From Paraglaciecola sp. (GTDB lineage: Bacteria; Pseudomonadota; Gammaproteobacteria; Enterobacterales; Alteromonadaceae): a stretch of DNA of 64,000 nt. This document shows, one piece after another, positions 28,695 to 37,881 of the stretch (positions are counted from its first letter, which is position 1; each line of letters opens with the position of its first letter). The stretch spans positions 1-64,000 of the forward strand of contig JAACSL010000010.1 of the NCBI GenBank assembly GCA_009993955.1, read 5' to 3'. The notes beneath the pieces are model-generated. The model made no database searches, was not told where the DNA came from, and saw only the letters and a list, made by a program, of their open reading frames with translations. Position numbers and translations under genes: made by a program.

Positions 28695-31640
28695 TTAGAA
28701 GGTATAACGAGCACCAAGGGTATAACGTGGGCCGTATTGACGAGCAAACAAGAATTGCTCTTCGTAACGACCATAACCTTGTTCGGTTTCGTTGGTAATG
28801 TTAAGCCCTTCAAAAAATACCGTCAGGTTGTCATTAACGTCATAGTTAACACTCATATCAGTTTGCGCATATTTCTTAGCAAACTGTGGTGGGTTTTCGG
28901 CTGAGCCTTGGGCTTGGCCAATACCAATTAAATAACTATCACGCCATGCATAAGTTAATTTGACAGACAAACCGTCTTTTTCATAAAACACCTGGAAGTT
29001 GGCCGAGTCGCTCAGACCTTCTAATGGTGATTGACGTTCAAAACTGTCTACATCAAATTTAACATCGCCGTCTACGAAGGTAGCGTTAACCCCTGCACCA
29101 AACCCTGATTCACCAAAAACATGTTGAACGGCAAATTCGATACCATCTACTTTTTTGGTGTCACCGTTAGTAGGTTGAGTAACCAGCCACTTCATTAAAG
29201 GATCATTTTCATTTTGGAAAACAATCACGTTGCCGGTTAATGCATCAAACTCTCCACCACCATTGGCGATAATTTGTGTCCAAATATCCCCGTCTGCGGG
29301 AATAAAGTTCGGATCACCAGCAGCATCTTTCAGATCTTGAATGGCAGCTAAGGCGCGTGGGCCAATCAAAGGATCACGTAAGCCATCTACTTCAATCTCA
29401 TTTGTCGTGCGGGTAATAAAGTTTTTCACGCTTTTACGGAAATAACCTAAGGCCACATAACTCGCTTCACCGTAGTAATATTCCAATGTCACGTCCATAT
29501 TCGACGATTCAAAGGGTAACAAACTTGGGTTACCTGAACTGCCATTGCGACTGCCCGGTTTTGGACTACCCGACAATGAACGTGAACCAAGCAAATCACC
29601 GAGGGGGGCGCGAGCAATGGTTTTACCCGCTGAGAAACGACCAATTAAATCATCGGTTAATTCAATTTTGACATCGATATTGGGCAGAGTAACGTTGTAG
29701 TCACCGGTGCCAACCAACACATTCTGATCTCCCGTTTGGTAACGCACTTGCCACTCAGTAGGGTTAGACCACACCACGTAGTCTTCGACGTTTTGCAGGA
29801 CGTCACTGGTAACGTCGGTTTTTTCATAACGCACACCCAAATTTACATCCACTGGCATATCACCGAGTTCAAAAAACAAGGCGGTTTGCAAATAGGCACT
29901 TGAGGTTTTTTCTTCCACGTTACTGGTGTTATATACACCAAAATCACGATTTAAAGGATCCAGAGGGAAGTTGTCGAAATACGCTGCCATGCGCGCCACA
30001 GCCTCTGCATAATCAAAGGTGTAGTAGTAGTTGGTGCTAAGGTTGCTACCGCCGCCGTCTAAAGCATCAAGCAAATCGCCGGTATCTTGGCGAGTGAACA
30101 TGCTGTCAGGAAACACCGCCATATTACCATTGTAACCATTAGGGCCAACGTTGCCGTTATTGGCAGAATAGCCGCCAAATGTTTGTTTAGTATGAGCCAT
30201 ACCAAATTTAACATTCACTAAGAAACTGTCTTCTGGGTTCACCCACTCGCTGTGAAGTTGTGCTTGCTGTACCTTGGATTCACCTTGTGCACGACCAAAC
30301 TGAGCAAACAAGGGATCAAAATCACCAGGATCAGCTTCAGCAGCACCACCTGGCCAAGTCATCACAAAGTTAGGGATCTCGCCCATGGTGTAGTCATAGG
30401 TTTTAGTCCTAATATTGTTAGGGGCCAAAATCACGTTACCCGAGTGGTGAGAACCATCATCAGCGCCGTTATCGGTGGCGTTTTTAGAGTCGTGGTAATC
30501 AAATTCAAGATGGATAGTGTCAGACAGTTCCCATTCAAAGTTAAACCCAATGGAGTCAGCTTCAACTAACAAGGTTTCACGATTTGCTGAGTGAGCATAG
30601 TCGTTAGCGGTTTCAGTGAAATTAACTGCCGTTCCGCGCTCATCTAACTGATACGAGGTGATGTTGCCACCGAAGTTAAACCAAATACCAAAACCACGAC
30701 CATCAGTGGTGGTTTCCGCTTCCGACTTCACGTAATCGAGGGTAAAGGTCATGGTGTCAGTCGGTGCATATTGCAAAGTTAACTGACCATTCAAGCGCGA
30801 GCGCTCTACATCATTGATATTGTATGAGATTTGACGTGGAAAAAACGTGTGGCCTAGTTTATTGCCTTCCGCATCTTCTGGGCGTAAATCTATTGCATCA
30901 TCACCTGTCGCATTGCCTAAACCTTGGTCAGCTTGCCACCCTGGTACGTTGGCACTTTGCTGCTGGAAATCACGCTCTTGGATGGCTAAAGACAATGCCA
31001 CACCGATGGTATTGTCAGCGAAGGTATTGCTGTACAAGGCCGCCAATTGTGGGGTGATACTGTCGCCAGTGACATTAGAGGTGTCTTTAATGCCCTTGCC
31101 AGACACTGAATATTTGAGGCCTGGACTGTTTAGCGGTTTGGTGGTCACGATGTTAACCGTTGCCCCTAAACCACCACTGGGATTTTCAGCACGAGCGGTT
31201 TTGAACACCTCAAGGGCTGCGACCCCCTCAGAAGCTAAGTTCTCTAAATTGTATGAGCGCGTATAACCAGTACCTGGCATTTGGCGACCATTTAGGGTAA
31301 CCAAGTTTTTATCAGGACCAAAACCACGCACGGTAATTTGACTGCCTTCACCGTTTGAACGACTGACCGTTACACCTGTAATACGCTGCAACGATTCCGC
31401 TAAGTTGGTATCAGGGAACTTACCGATGTCTTCGGCAGAGATAGCATCGACAACACCTGTGCCCTCACGTTTCATGTCCATGGCGCGCATTAAGCTGCCA
31501 CGAATACCTTTAACCAAAATAACTTCGGTATCATCGGCAGGCGCTTCTTCCTGCGCAAAAACAGGTGCAGCGATGGCGGTACCTAACAACACCGCAATAG
31601 ATGCCGCTAAGCGTTTTTTATAAAATGTTTGTTGTTTCAT
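28695..31640 (-). CDS. TonB-dependent receptor of the beta-glucan locus
   Basis: A 981-residue receptor using the ATG at 31640, which has AGGG five bases upstream; an upstream frame extension to 31667 has none. It has a signal peptide ending near APVFAQ, a candidate TonB box EVILVKGI, and a plug with KFPDTNLAESLQRITGVTVSR and the TVRGFGPDKNLVTLNGRQMP block. The barrel ends in YTLGARYTF with the usual terminal Phe. This type is common next to glycoside hydrolases in Alteromonas-like genomes. It follows the GH16 gene after 116 bp holding a hairpin, and presumably imports laminari-oligosaccharides. The substrate is inferred from neighbours. Confidence 0.9.
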   Translation of the reverse strand: MKQQTFYKKRLAASIAVLLGTAIAAPVFAQEEAPADDTEVILVKGIRGSLMRAMDMKREGTGVVDAISAEDIGKFPDTNLAESLQRITGVTVSRSNGEGSQITVRGFGPDKNLVTLNGRQMPGTGYTRSYNLENLASEGVAALEVFKTARAENPSGGLGATVNIVTTKPLNSPGLKYSVSGKGIKDTSNVTGDSITPQLAALYSNTFADNTIGVALSLAIQERDFQQQSANVPGWQADQGLGNATGDDAIDLRPEDAEGNKLGHTFFPRQISYNINDVERSRLNGQLTLQYAPTDTMTFTLDYVKSEAETTTDGRGFGIWFNFGGNITSYQLDERGTAVNFTETANDYAHSANRETLLVEADSIGFNFEWELSDTIHLEFDYHDSKNATDNGADDGSHHSGNVILAPNNIRTKTYDYTMGEIPNFVMTWPGGAAEADPGDFDPLFAQFGRAQGESKVQQAQLHSEWVNPEDSFLVNVKFGMAHTKQTFGGYSANNGNVGPNGYNGNMAVFPDSMFTRQDTGDLLDALDGGGSNLSTNYYYTFDYAEAVARMAAYFDNFPLDPLNRDFGVYNTSNVEEKTSSAYLQTALFFELGDMPVDVNLGVRYEKTDVTSDVLQNVEDYVVWSNPTEWQVRYQTGDQNVLVGTGDYNVTLPNIDVKIELTDDLIGRFSAGKTIARAPLGDLLGSRSLSGSPKPGSRNGSSGNPSLLPFESSNMDVTLEYYYGEASYVALGYFRKSVKNFITRTTNEIEVDGLRDPLIGPRALAAIQDLKDAAGDPNFIPADGDIWTQIIANGGGEFDALTGNVIVFQNENDPLMKWLVTQPTNGDTKKVDGIEFAVQHVFGESGFGAGVNATFVDGDVKFDVDSFERQSPLEGLSDSANFQVFYEKDGLSVKLTYAWRDSYLIGIGQAQGSAENPPQFAKKYAQTDMSVNYDVNDNLTVFFEGLNITNETEQGYGRYEEQFLFARQYGPRYTLGARYTF

Positions 31641-31682
31641 AATTGCCCTACTTAAAAATTGTCGCAATAATTTTGATCAAGC

Positions 31683-31739
31683 GAACCAGCAACACGGTTG
31701 GCCAAGGCCAAGAACATCATTGTTTTTATGTGCTGGTTC
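31683..31739. repeat. Long hairpin in the GH16-TBDR spacer, sharing 17 bp with 7127-7143
   Basis: GAACCAGCA (31683-31691) pairs with TGCTGGTTC (31731-31739). An inner TGGCC/GGCCA hairpin lies in the loop. The 17-mer TGTTTTTATGTGCTGGT at 31721-31737 is identical to 7127-7143. Both copies lie just upstream of a glycan-locus gene on the minus strand. Confidence 0.55.
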
Positions 31740-31756
31740 ATAATGGGTATCAGTAT

Positions 31757-34700
31757 CTATGGATTGATTTTCACGTTATCCACGCGATATACCGCTCCAT
31801 CGCCGGTTCCCCATGTAGGGAAAATCATGACCACGTCAATGGCCGTCAAATCGAGACCACCATCGGCCAAGGCCAACAAATCAAATGTGTAGGTTTGCCA
31901 TTGGCCAACAACGGGTTCTTGGCCTTCATTGCTTGCACTTAACGGCAGTTCAACCGCAGAGGTTGCATTGCCAGCTTCCACTTTTAACGTCCAAGTCGTG
32001 GCAGCACTCGGCGCGGTGACAATTTTCATTTCAAAACTCAATGAGCCAGTAGAAATGTAGTCTTCCGCATTAAAGGGGGTACCAGCATCGCGGCTATTGA
32101 AACCTAAAACTGTGCCACTGTTACCAAAGATTTTAAATTCAGCCACCGTACCATGCTCAGCGTCATCCGTTGGTTCAGTAGGAGTTGTACCACCACAGCA
32201 ATCCCACAAAGGCCAAGCAGAATTTTGGCCATCAGCAAACAGGGTCAACACTGCGTTGTCTGTGCCAGAATTACCACCCGTTGATGGGGGATTGCTGATG
32301 ATCAAATTATCAACGCGGTATACGGCACCGTCACCGGTTCCCCATGTAGGGAAGATCATAATGACATCGATAGCACTGATGTCTAAACCACCGTCAACTA
32401 AGTCAACAAGGTTGAATGTGTAGGTTTGCCACTCACCCGTTACAGGATCTAAGCCCTCATTACTGGCACTTAATGGCAACTCAACAAAAGACGTTGCGTC
32501 ACCCGCTTCAACTTTTAAAGTCCAAGTAGTGGCGGCAGTAGGTGCAGTAACCACCTTCATGTCAAATCTTAAAGTACCTGAGGTTAACAACTCAGACGCA
32601 TCAAAAGGTTCACCACCGTCTCTGCTATAAAAACCAAGTACCGTACCGCCATTTCCAAAGATCTTGAATTCAGCTACGGCGCCATGTGCAGCGTCGTCAG
32701 TCTCAACCGTAGGAGTGGTGCCGCCACAGCAGTCCCACAATGGCCAGCCTGGGTTGATTGCATTAGAGAAAGCAACCAATGACGGTCCAGTTGGGGCACC
32801 GGAGTTAGCATTCGGATTGTAGAATTTCGCATTGTCTACGCGATAAACCGCTCCATCGCCTGTTCCCCACGTTGGGAAGATCATCACTACATCAATGGCA
32901 GATAAATCTAAACCTGCATCAGACAATGCCAACAAACTGAAAGTATAAGTTTGCCATTCGCCCGTCACTGGATCTAAACCCTCATTGCTCGAACTAAGTG
33001 GTACTTCAACAAACGAGGTTGCACCACCGGCTTCAATTTTAAGCGTCCAGGTTGTGGCTGCAGAAGGTGCGTTTACCACTTTCATATCAAATTGGAAAAC
33101 ACCTTCGGTTTGCAACAAAGAGGCATCAAACGGTTCACCGGCATCACGGCTATAGAAACCAAGTACCGTTCCACCGTTACCAGAAATACTGAACTCAGCA
33201 GTAGCGCCGTGCTCGGCATCATCAAATACTTCCACCGGAGTTGATCCACCACAACAGTCCCACAAAGGCCAAGATGGATTGATGGCATCATCAAACAACA
33301 CTAATTCTGGGTAAACCACTGCGCTATCTTCAGAAATCACTACGTTGTCTACACGATAGACCGCACCCGCACCTGTCGTCCAAGCAGGGAAGATCATAAT
33401 GACGTCAATATTGCTCAGATCTAAACCAGCATCAGCTAGGCTCTGCAAGCTAAACTTGTAGCTCTGCCACTGGCCTACAACGGGGGCATTACCGCCGTTA
33501 CCCGCACTTAAATCTAATTCAACCGCTTGACTAGCACCGCCACTTTCAATTTTAAATTTCCAGACTGAATTGGCATCACTGGGTGCCGTTACCACTTTCA
33601 TGTCAAATTTGACACTGCCTGTGGTTATCATGGGTGAAGCATCAAACGCCTTCTGAACATCGGCTTGGAAGGTGTTAAAACCGAGTACCGTACCGTTATT
33701 GTCAAGGATCTTGAACTCTACGACAGCACCATGTTCTGCGTCGTCAGTAACGATTTCTGGGGTTGTACCACCACAGCAATCCCATGCAGGCCATGCAGGG
33801 TTGAAGGCATCAGCAAAAATGGTGATTGGTGTTGCTACACCTGTGCTAGGTGCTGCTGGAATTGGCGCTTTACCAAGCACCAATGCACCATCTGGAACTT
33901 CGTCGCTAGCTTCTACTTTGTAATTTTTACGAATAGTTTCACAACCAGTGCCGTCCATTGGATTAACCGAACATTCATAGACACGGACATAATCCACTTC
34001 ATAAGTTTGACCATTTGCAAAAGCGCTAGCGTCAATCCCTGTGTTATTGACGTTTGAAGGCCAATCTCCACCTACTGCCAAATTTAATAACAAGTGAAAA
34101 TCTTGGTCAAAAGGTGACGCATCCCAATGCGTTTCCAAAGCGCCGGTGACAATGTCAAAGTATTCAGAGAACCAGCCACGATGTCTCAACCCAACCGCTT
34201 GTCCTTTGCTGTTCAAACGAACTTGTGAGGCCATTTGCGTTTGGTACAGGTAACCGTCGACATACCAACGAATTTCACCTTCTTGCCATTCAATGGCGTA
34301 AGTGTGGAAATCGTCAGCAGGGTTCGCCATCGCAGGGAGAGAGTAATTTTTGCCCGATGACTGACGTTCAGAGGCTGAGCTACCGTAGTGCAAAGTACCA
34401 TGCACGTTATTTTCAACGTTGCCTTCACCATCAACGGTTTTTAAATTTACAGCTTCCATGATGTCTATTTCACCTGACTTTGGCCATTGCCCGTAAACAT
34501 AGTCAGTCGGTAACATCCAAAATGCGGGCCATGAACCTTGACCTTCGGGTAACTTGGCACGCATTTCAAAACGCCCGTAGGTAAAGTCAGCTTTGTAGCG
34601 GGTATTAAGTCGTGCTGAAGTGTAAGGCAGCGCAGCGCCCTCTTCTGCGGGTTTTGCTACAATCTTAAGTGTGCCGTCAGACACAAATGAGTTGTCAGCA

Positions 34701-34948
34701 CTGTCGGTATAACACTGCTGTTCGTTGTTTCCACCACCATTACAGTTAACTTCATGAGTCCATTTGTTGGCGTCGATCTTTGCGCCATCAAATTCATCAT
34801 TCCACACCATTACCCAATCGGAGACAGGTGAAGTAGGCTCGATGACAGTAAAGTCAGTATCTGACTTTGAACCGCCCCCGCAGCTAAATAAACTTACAGC
34901 TAATGCAATAGCTGCAAATTTTCTACATTCTAGACTTGCTATATTCAT
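31757..34948 (-). CDS. GH16 endo-beta-1,3-glucanase (laminarinase-type) lipoprotein with four C-terminal modules
   Basis: A 1063-residue protein. The N-terminus carries a lipoprotein-like signal ending LFSC with Cys23. The GH16 domain (about 45-330) has the active-site strand GEIDIMEAVN: E160 nucleophile, D162, E165 acid/base, plus FWMLPTDY and the WYVDG block. This active-site form is that of laminarinases and related beta-1,3-glucanases. After a linker come four tandem modules of about 165-175 residues (375-547, 548-722, 723-898, 899-1063). Each starts with a WPxWDCCGGxTP motif and ends with YRVDN. They resemble galactose-binding-like carbohydrate modules. The gene has two LacI-type operators upstream. 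It probably cuts laminarin at the cell surface. Confidence 0.9.
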   Translation of the reverse strand: MNIASLECRKFAAIALAVSLFSCGGGSKSDTDFTVIEPTSPVSDWVMVWNDEFDGAKIDANKWTHEVNCNGGGNNEQQCYTDSADNSFVSDGTLKIVAKPAEEGAALPYTSARLNTRYKADFTYGRFEMRAKLPEGQGSWPAFWMLPTDYVYGQWPKSGEIDIMEAVNLKTVDGEGNVENNVHGTLHYGSSASERQSSGKNYSLPAMANPADDFHTYAIEWQEGEIRWYVDGYLYQTQMASQVRLNSKGQAVGLRHRGWFSEYFDIVTGALETHWDASPFDQDFHLLLNLAVGGDWPSNVNNTGIDASAFANGQTYEVDYVRVYECSVNPMDGTGCETIRKNYKVEASDEVPDGALVLGKAPIPAAPSTGVATPITIFADAFNPAWPAWDCCGGTTPEIVTDDAEHGAVVEFKILDNNGTVLGFNTFQADVQKAFDASPMITTGSVKFDMKVVTAPSDANSVWKFKIESGGASQAVELDLSAGNGGNAPVVGQWQSYKFSLQSLADAGLDLSNIDVIMIFPAWTTGAGAVYRVDNVVISEDSAVVYPELVLFDDAINPSWPLWDCCGGSTPVEVFDDAEHGATAEFSISGNGGTVLGFYSRDAGEPFDASLLQTEGVFQFDMKVVNAPSAATTWTLKIEAGGATSFVEVPLSSSNEGLDPVTGEWQTYTFSLLALSDAGLDLSAIDVVMIFPTWGTGDGAVYRVDNAKFYNPNANSGAPTGPSLVAFSNAINPGWPLWDCCGGTTPTVETDDAAHGAVAEFKIFGNGGTVLGFYSRDGGEPFDASELLTSGTLRFDMKVVTAPTAATTWTLKVEAGDATSFVELPLSASNEGLDPVTGEWQTYTFNLVDLVDGGLDISAIDVIMIFPTWGTGDGAVYRVDNLIISNPPSTGGNSGTDNAVLTLFADGQNSAWPLWDCCGGTTPTEPTDDAEHGTVAEFKIFGNSGTVLGFNSRDAGTPFNAEDYISTGSLSFEMKIVTAPSAATTWTLKVEAGNATSAVELPLSASNEGQEPVVGQWQTYTFDLLALADGGLDLTAIDVVMIFPTWGTGDGAVYRVDNVKINP
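31760..33826 (-). repeat. Four tandem intragenic repeats of about 520 bp
   Basis: The units lie at 33826-33308, 33307-32783, 32782-32255 and 32254-31760. Units 2-4 are most alike, including at DNA level, for example the recurring CCCCATGTAGGGAA-type stretch near each unit end. Unit 1 is more diverged. Such close repeats can recombine and can also be miscounted in assembly. Confidence 0.85.
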
Positions 34949-34998
34949 ACATGGAATTCCTGGTAGCTAATGTAAAACAACAAAAACGTTCGCAAAAA

Positions 34999-35012
34999 TG
35001 TAAGCGCTTTCA
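34999..35012. promoter_or_regulatory. LacI-family operator upstream of GH16
   Basis: TGTAAGCGCTTTCA, a near-palindrome matching the general LacI/GalR operator form TGnAAnCGnTTnCA. It lies 51 bp before the GH16 ATG, where a bound repressor would block transcription. The LacI gene of this locus is at 42225-43229. Confidence 0.8.
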
Positions 35013-35247
35013 TTGAAATTAAAACAAATATACAAAAAGGTCAACAATTAATTAACATACATAGGGTGTTCGTCTCTAAAAAACTTCGCATCTTTGACGC
35101 TAAGACCAAGACTTTTATTTATATTTTTCAAAAAGTTACAGTGTTTAAAAGGTTTTACTCTTAATCAACATGTCCGGTAAGTGTAGCAGTCCGTCATTTA
35201 ACACCCAAATCAATGTAACAAAGTTCTTACATTTTGATCGGCATCGC

Positions 35248-35261
35248 TGTAAGCCCTTTCA
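35248..35261. promoter_or_regulatory. Second LacI-type operator upstream of GH16
   Basis: TGTAAGCCCTTTCA differs from the site at 34999 by one central base. It is 249 bp from that site, a distance that could allow looping by a tetramer or independent occupancy. Confidence 0.6.
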
Positions 35262-35277
35262 TCACCAAACATTGATC

Positions 35278-35313
35278 GTTGCAGCCCATGAAATTTTTCT
35301 CATGTGCTGCAAC
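35278..35313. terminator. Long hairpin downstream of GH3
   Basis: GTTGCAGC/GCTGCAAC (8 bp), one mismatch, then CATGA/TCATG (5 bp) around an eight-base loop. It lies 31 bp past the GH3 stop codon. There is no U-run on the minus strand, so it may serve as an mRNA 3'-end stabiliser or a Rho-assisted terminator. Confidence 0.5.
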
Positions 35314-35343
35314 TAATCCGAATTAATGATTCTACGAAATTGC

Positions 35344-37872
35344 CTAGGGTTGACAGCTAAACGTCGCCGATGCGGCTGTGTTGGGTACGATACTCACATC
35401 TGACAAGCCAAGACTTACCCCCTCTCCAGCTTGCATCACCAAAGGCGCAAACACATTCGCATAATTCATCCCTTGCTTAGCAAAACAATTGAGATCGATA
35501 GTAATCGTTTGCCATGTTTCTAACTCAGCGAGACTTTCTCTCTTAAGTTCGATGTTTGCGCCGCAACCTTCTCCACACTCCATTCCAATTAAGATGGATG
35601 CATCGTTGTCACTCAAACGTTGTAGGTCGAGTTGTAGGCTTGCGTGTTGTTCAACCAAGGTGCGTAAATCTTCTGGAAAACTCGCATTCAAGGCGAACTT
35701 GGCCTGGGTACTGTCAGACCACGTGATGCGTAATGAGTCTTCTTGAACACGACGGTCTTGGGTACGCACTTGAATACTTGAGGAAAGTAAGGTGTTACTC
35801 GTCATTGCTGAAAATGTGCCATTTTCACTAACACCGGATTGCCAAGGTTGTATTGCGCTACGGTCAAATAGCTTGCGGATCTCAACATTGACGCCATCTG
35901 TAGTGCTGACTTCAGACAAGTCGTCACCGATTTCTTGGTCACTACTGTAATCGAGGCCATAACCTAATTTGAACAATGGTTGATAGTCTTCATCATAAAA
36001 ATTTATCGGACTTTGAGTTGGCGTTTTAGGCCAAGAAAAAGACAAACGACCGGAAAAATCGAAACTTGCCGACCCATCTGCTTCGGCAATGATCACATCA
36101 GCAATGCCCTGCCCTTCACTACCGGGTAACCATGCTGCAACAAACGCGTCTGAGGCATTCAGTTCAGGATTGACCCACATAGGTCGTCCACTTAAAAAGA
36201 TGGATACCGTAGGAATACCTTGGGCTTTTAGCTTGTGTAACAAGGCTAAATCTCGTTTATTGCCACGTTGATATTCCAAGTTATCAATATCGCCATTGCC
36301 CTCTGCGTAAGGTTCTTCTCCAAATACCACAATCGCCACATCAGGTTTATCACTGAATTGCCCCGTCTCAGATAATTCTACGAATCCGCCAGCTTTCTCT
36401 ACTTTCGTTTTGATCCCCTGATAAATTGAACTGCCACCCGGGAAGTCACTATTGGTATTGCCGGTGCCTTGCCAAGTAATGCTCCATCCGCCTGATTGTT
36501 TACCAATATTGTCCGCGCCATCACCGGCGACTAAAATGCGTTTATGCGGAGCAATCGGCAATATATGTTGATTGTTTTTGAGTAAAACTAAGGACTCGCG
36601 TACTGCCTGACGTGCAATTTCACGATGGGCGGGGCTACCGATAACATCACTCATGTTGGCGTATTTGCGATCGACAGGAGCAGGTTTAGTGAACAAACCA
36701 GCTCTAATTTTTACACGCAAAATTCGGCTGACGGCGTCATTTAACCGAGCCATTGGGATCACACCACTACGAACCTGTGCCAAGGTGTTTTCATACAAAG
36801 GTTTCCAAGCAGGTGTCGCCACCATATAAATATCAAGTCCAGCATTCATCGCCTGAGGACAACTTTCATTACTGCAACCGGCTACTTGTCCATGACCGTT
36901 CCAGTCACCTACCACAAAGCCATCAAAGCCCATTCGCTGTTTCAACACTTCAGTTAACAAGTAATGACTGCCATGAACTTTCTCACCATGCCAGCTATTA
37001 AATGAAGCCATAACAGACTGCGCACCGGCACTTAGCCCCCCCACATACCCTTGGGCATGCAATTCAAAGAGTGTTTTTTCATCTGCTAAATTGTTGCCTT
37101 GGTCGTCACCATTCTCTGTGCCACCGTCGCCGATAAAATGTTTCACCGTGGCAATCACATTGTCATCATTGAAATAACCCGTATCTGCATCACCTTGCAG
37201 CCCTTCAACAATGGCCGCTGAATATTCTCTGATGACCGCAGGGTTTTCTGAATAACTCTCATAAGTCCGCCCCCAACGATCATCTTGCACGGTGGCAACG
37301 GTTGGCGCAAAAATCCAATCGATACCGGTTGCCATCACTTCAGCTGCAGTCGCCTTGGCAATCTTTTTTAACAAGGCAGCATTGTGAGCGGCGCCCAAAC
37401 CAATGTTGTGTGGGAACAATGTCGCGCCAATCACGTTGTTGTGGCCATGTACCGCGTCAGTACCCCACATGGTGGGTATGCTCGAACCGTCGAGTGAATC
37501 ATCAACTGAAGCCAAATACATGGCTTGAGCGTGTGCGATCCAATCTTGTGGCGTGGCGTGTTTATCGTTGTTTGGGAAAGCACCACCGCCATTTAAATAT
37601 GAACCAAACCCATAGCGACGCATGTCTTCGACCGTGATGTCGCGGATTTCCGGCTGAATGGTTTGTGCCACTTTTTGCTCAAGTGTCATGCCGTCCAAGA
37701 GCGCTTTAACCTGCAGCTCTATGGCTTCATCCGGTTTAATTTGAATATCAAGTTTAGGCCAATAAGCTGGCACCTTGTCTGTTGACTCATGCGCCGATTG
37801 ATTCGGTTTACTGCAAGCAAGCAGTTGTGTGGTAGCAGCCAGTATACAGATTGGTAGGATTAAACGTTTCAC
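35344..37872 (-). CDS. GH3 beta-glucosidase / exo-beta-glucanase lipoprotein
   Basis: An 842-residue protein with a clear lipobox LLAC (Cys20), so it is probably anchored to a membrane facing the periplasm. It has the GH3 N-terminal barrel (PTMWGTDAVHGHNN, FAPTVATVQDDRWGRTYESY), the nucleophile D323 in GFVVGDWNGHG, and an alpha/beta sandwich with ILVAGDGADNIGKQSGGWS. A C-terminal galactose-binding-like domain (about 665-840) resembles that of marine ExoP glucanases. It releases glucose from the ends of beta-1,3- or beta-1,4-glucans. It starts 9 bp after the MFS transporter stop codon, so the two form an operon. Confidence 0.92.
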   Translation of the reverse strand: MKRLILPICILAATTQLLACSKPNQSAHESTDKVPAYWPKLDIQIKPDEAIELQVKALLDGMTLEQKVAQTIQPEIRDITVEDMRRYGFGSYLNGGGAFPNNDKHATPQDWIAHAQAMYLASVDDSLDGSSIPTMWGTDAVHGHNNVIGATLFPHNIGLGAAHNAALLKKIAKATAAEVMATGIDWIFAPTVATVQDDRWGRTYESYSENPAVIREYSAAIVEGLQGDADTGYFNDDNVIATVKHFIGDGGTENGDDQGNNLADEKTLFELHAQGYVGGLSAGAQSVMASFNSWHGEKVHGSHYLLTEVLKQRMGFDGFVVGDWNGHGQVAGCSNESCPQAMNAGLDIYMVATPAWKPLYENTLAQVRSGVIPMARLNDAVSRILRVKIRAGLFTKPAPVDRKYANMSDVIGSPAHREIARQAVRESLVLLKNNQHILPIAPHKRILVAGDGADNIGKQSGGWSITWQGTGNTNSDFPGGSSIYQGIKTKVEKAGGFVELSETGQFSDKPDVAIVVFGEEPYAEGNGDIDNLEYQRGNKRDLALLHKLKAQGIPTVSIFLSGRPMWVNPELNASDAFVAAWLPGSEGQGIADVIIAEADGSASFDFSGRLSFSWPKTPTQSPINFYDEDYQPLFKLGYGLDYSSDQEIGDDLSEVSTTDGVNVEIRKLFDRSAIQPWQSGVSENGTFSAMTSNTLLSSSIQVRTQDRRVQEDSLRITWSDSTQAKFALNASFPEDLRTLVEQHASLQLDLQRLSDNDASILIGMECGEGCGANIELKRESLAELETWQTITIDLNCFAKQGMNYANVFAPLVMQAGEGVSLGLSDVSIVPNTAASATFSCQP

Positions 37873-37881
37873 TGTAACCCC

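Larger units (their letters stand above)
34949..35343. promoter_or_regulatory. Promoter/regulatory gap upstream of the GH16 gene
   Basis: A 395-bp AT-rich stretch without a gene. It holds two LacI-type operators (34999-35012 and 35248-35261) and a long hairpin at 35278-35313 that is probably the 3' end of the MFS-GH3 transcript. No other feature was recognised. Confidence 0.6.

Noticed and set aside
31760-33826. The tandem 520-bp repeats as a CRISPR array or transposon
   Set aside because: They are in frame, without spacers, and encode four protein modules of the GH16 gene.
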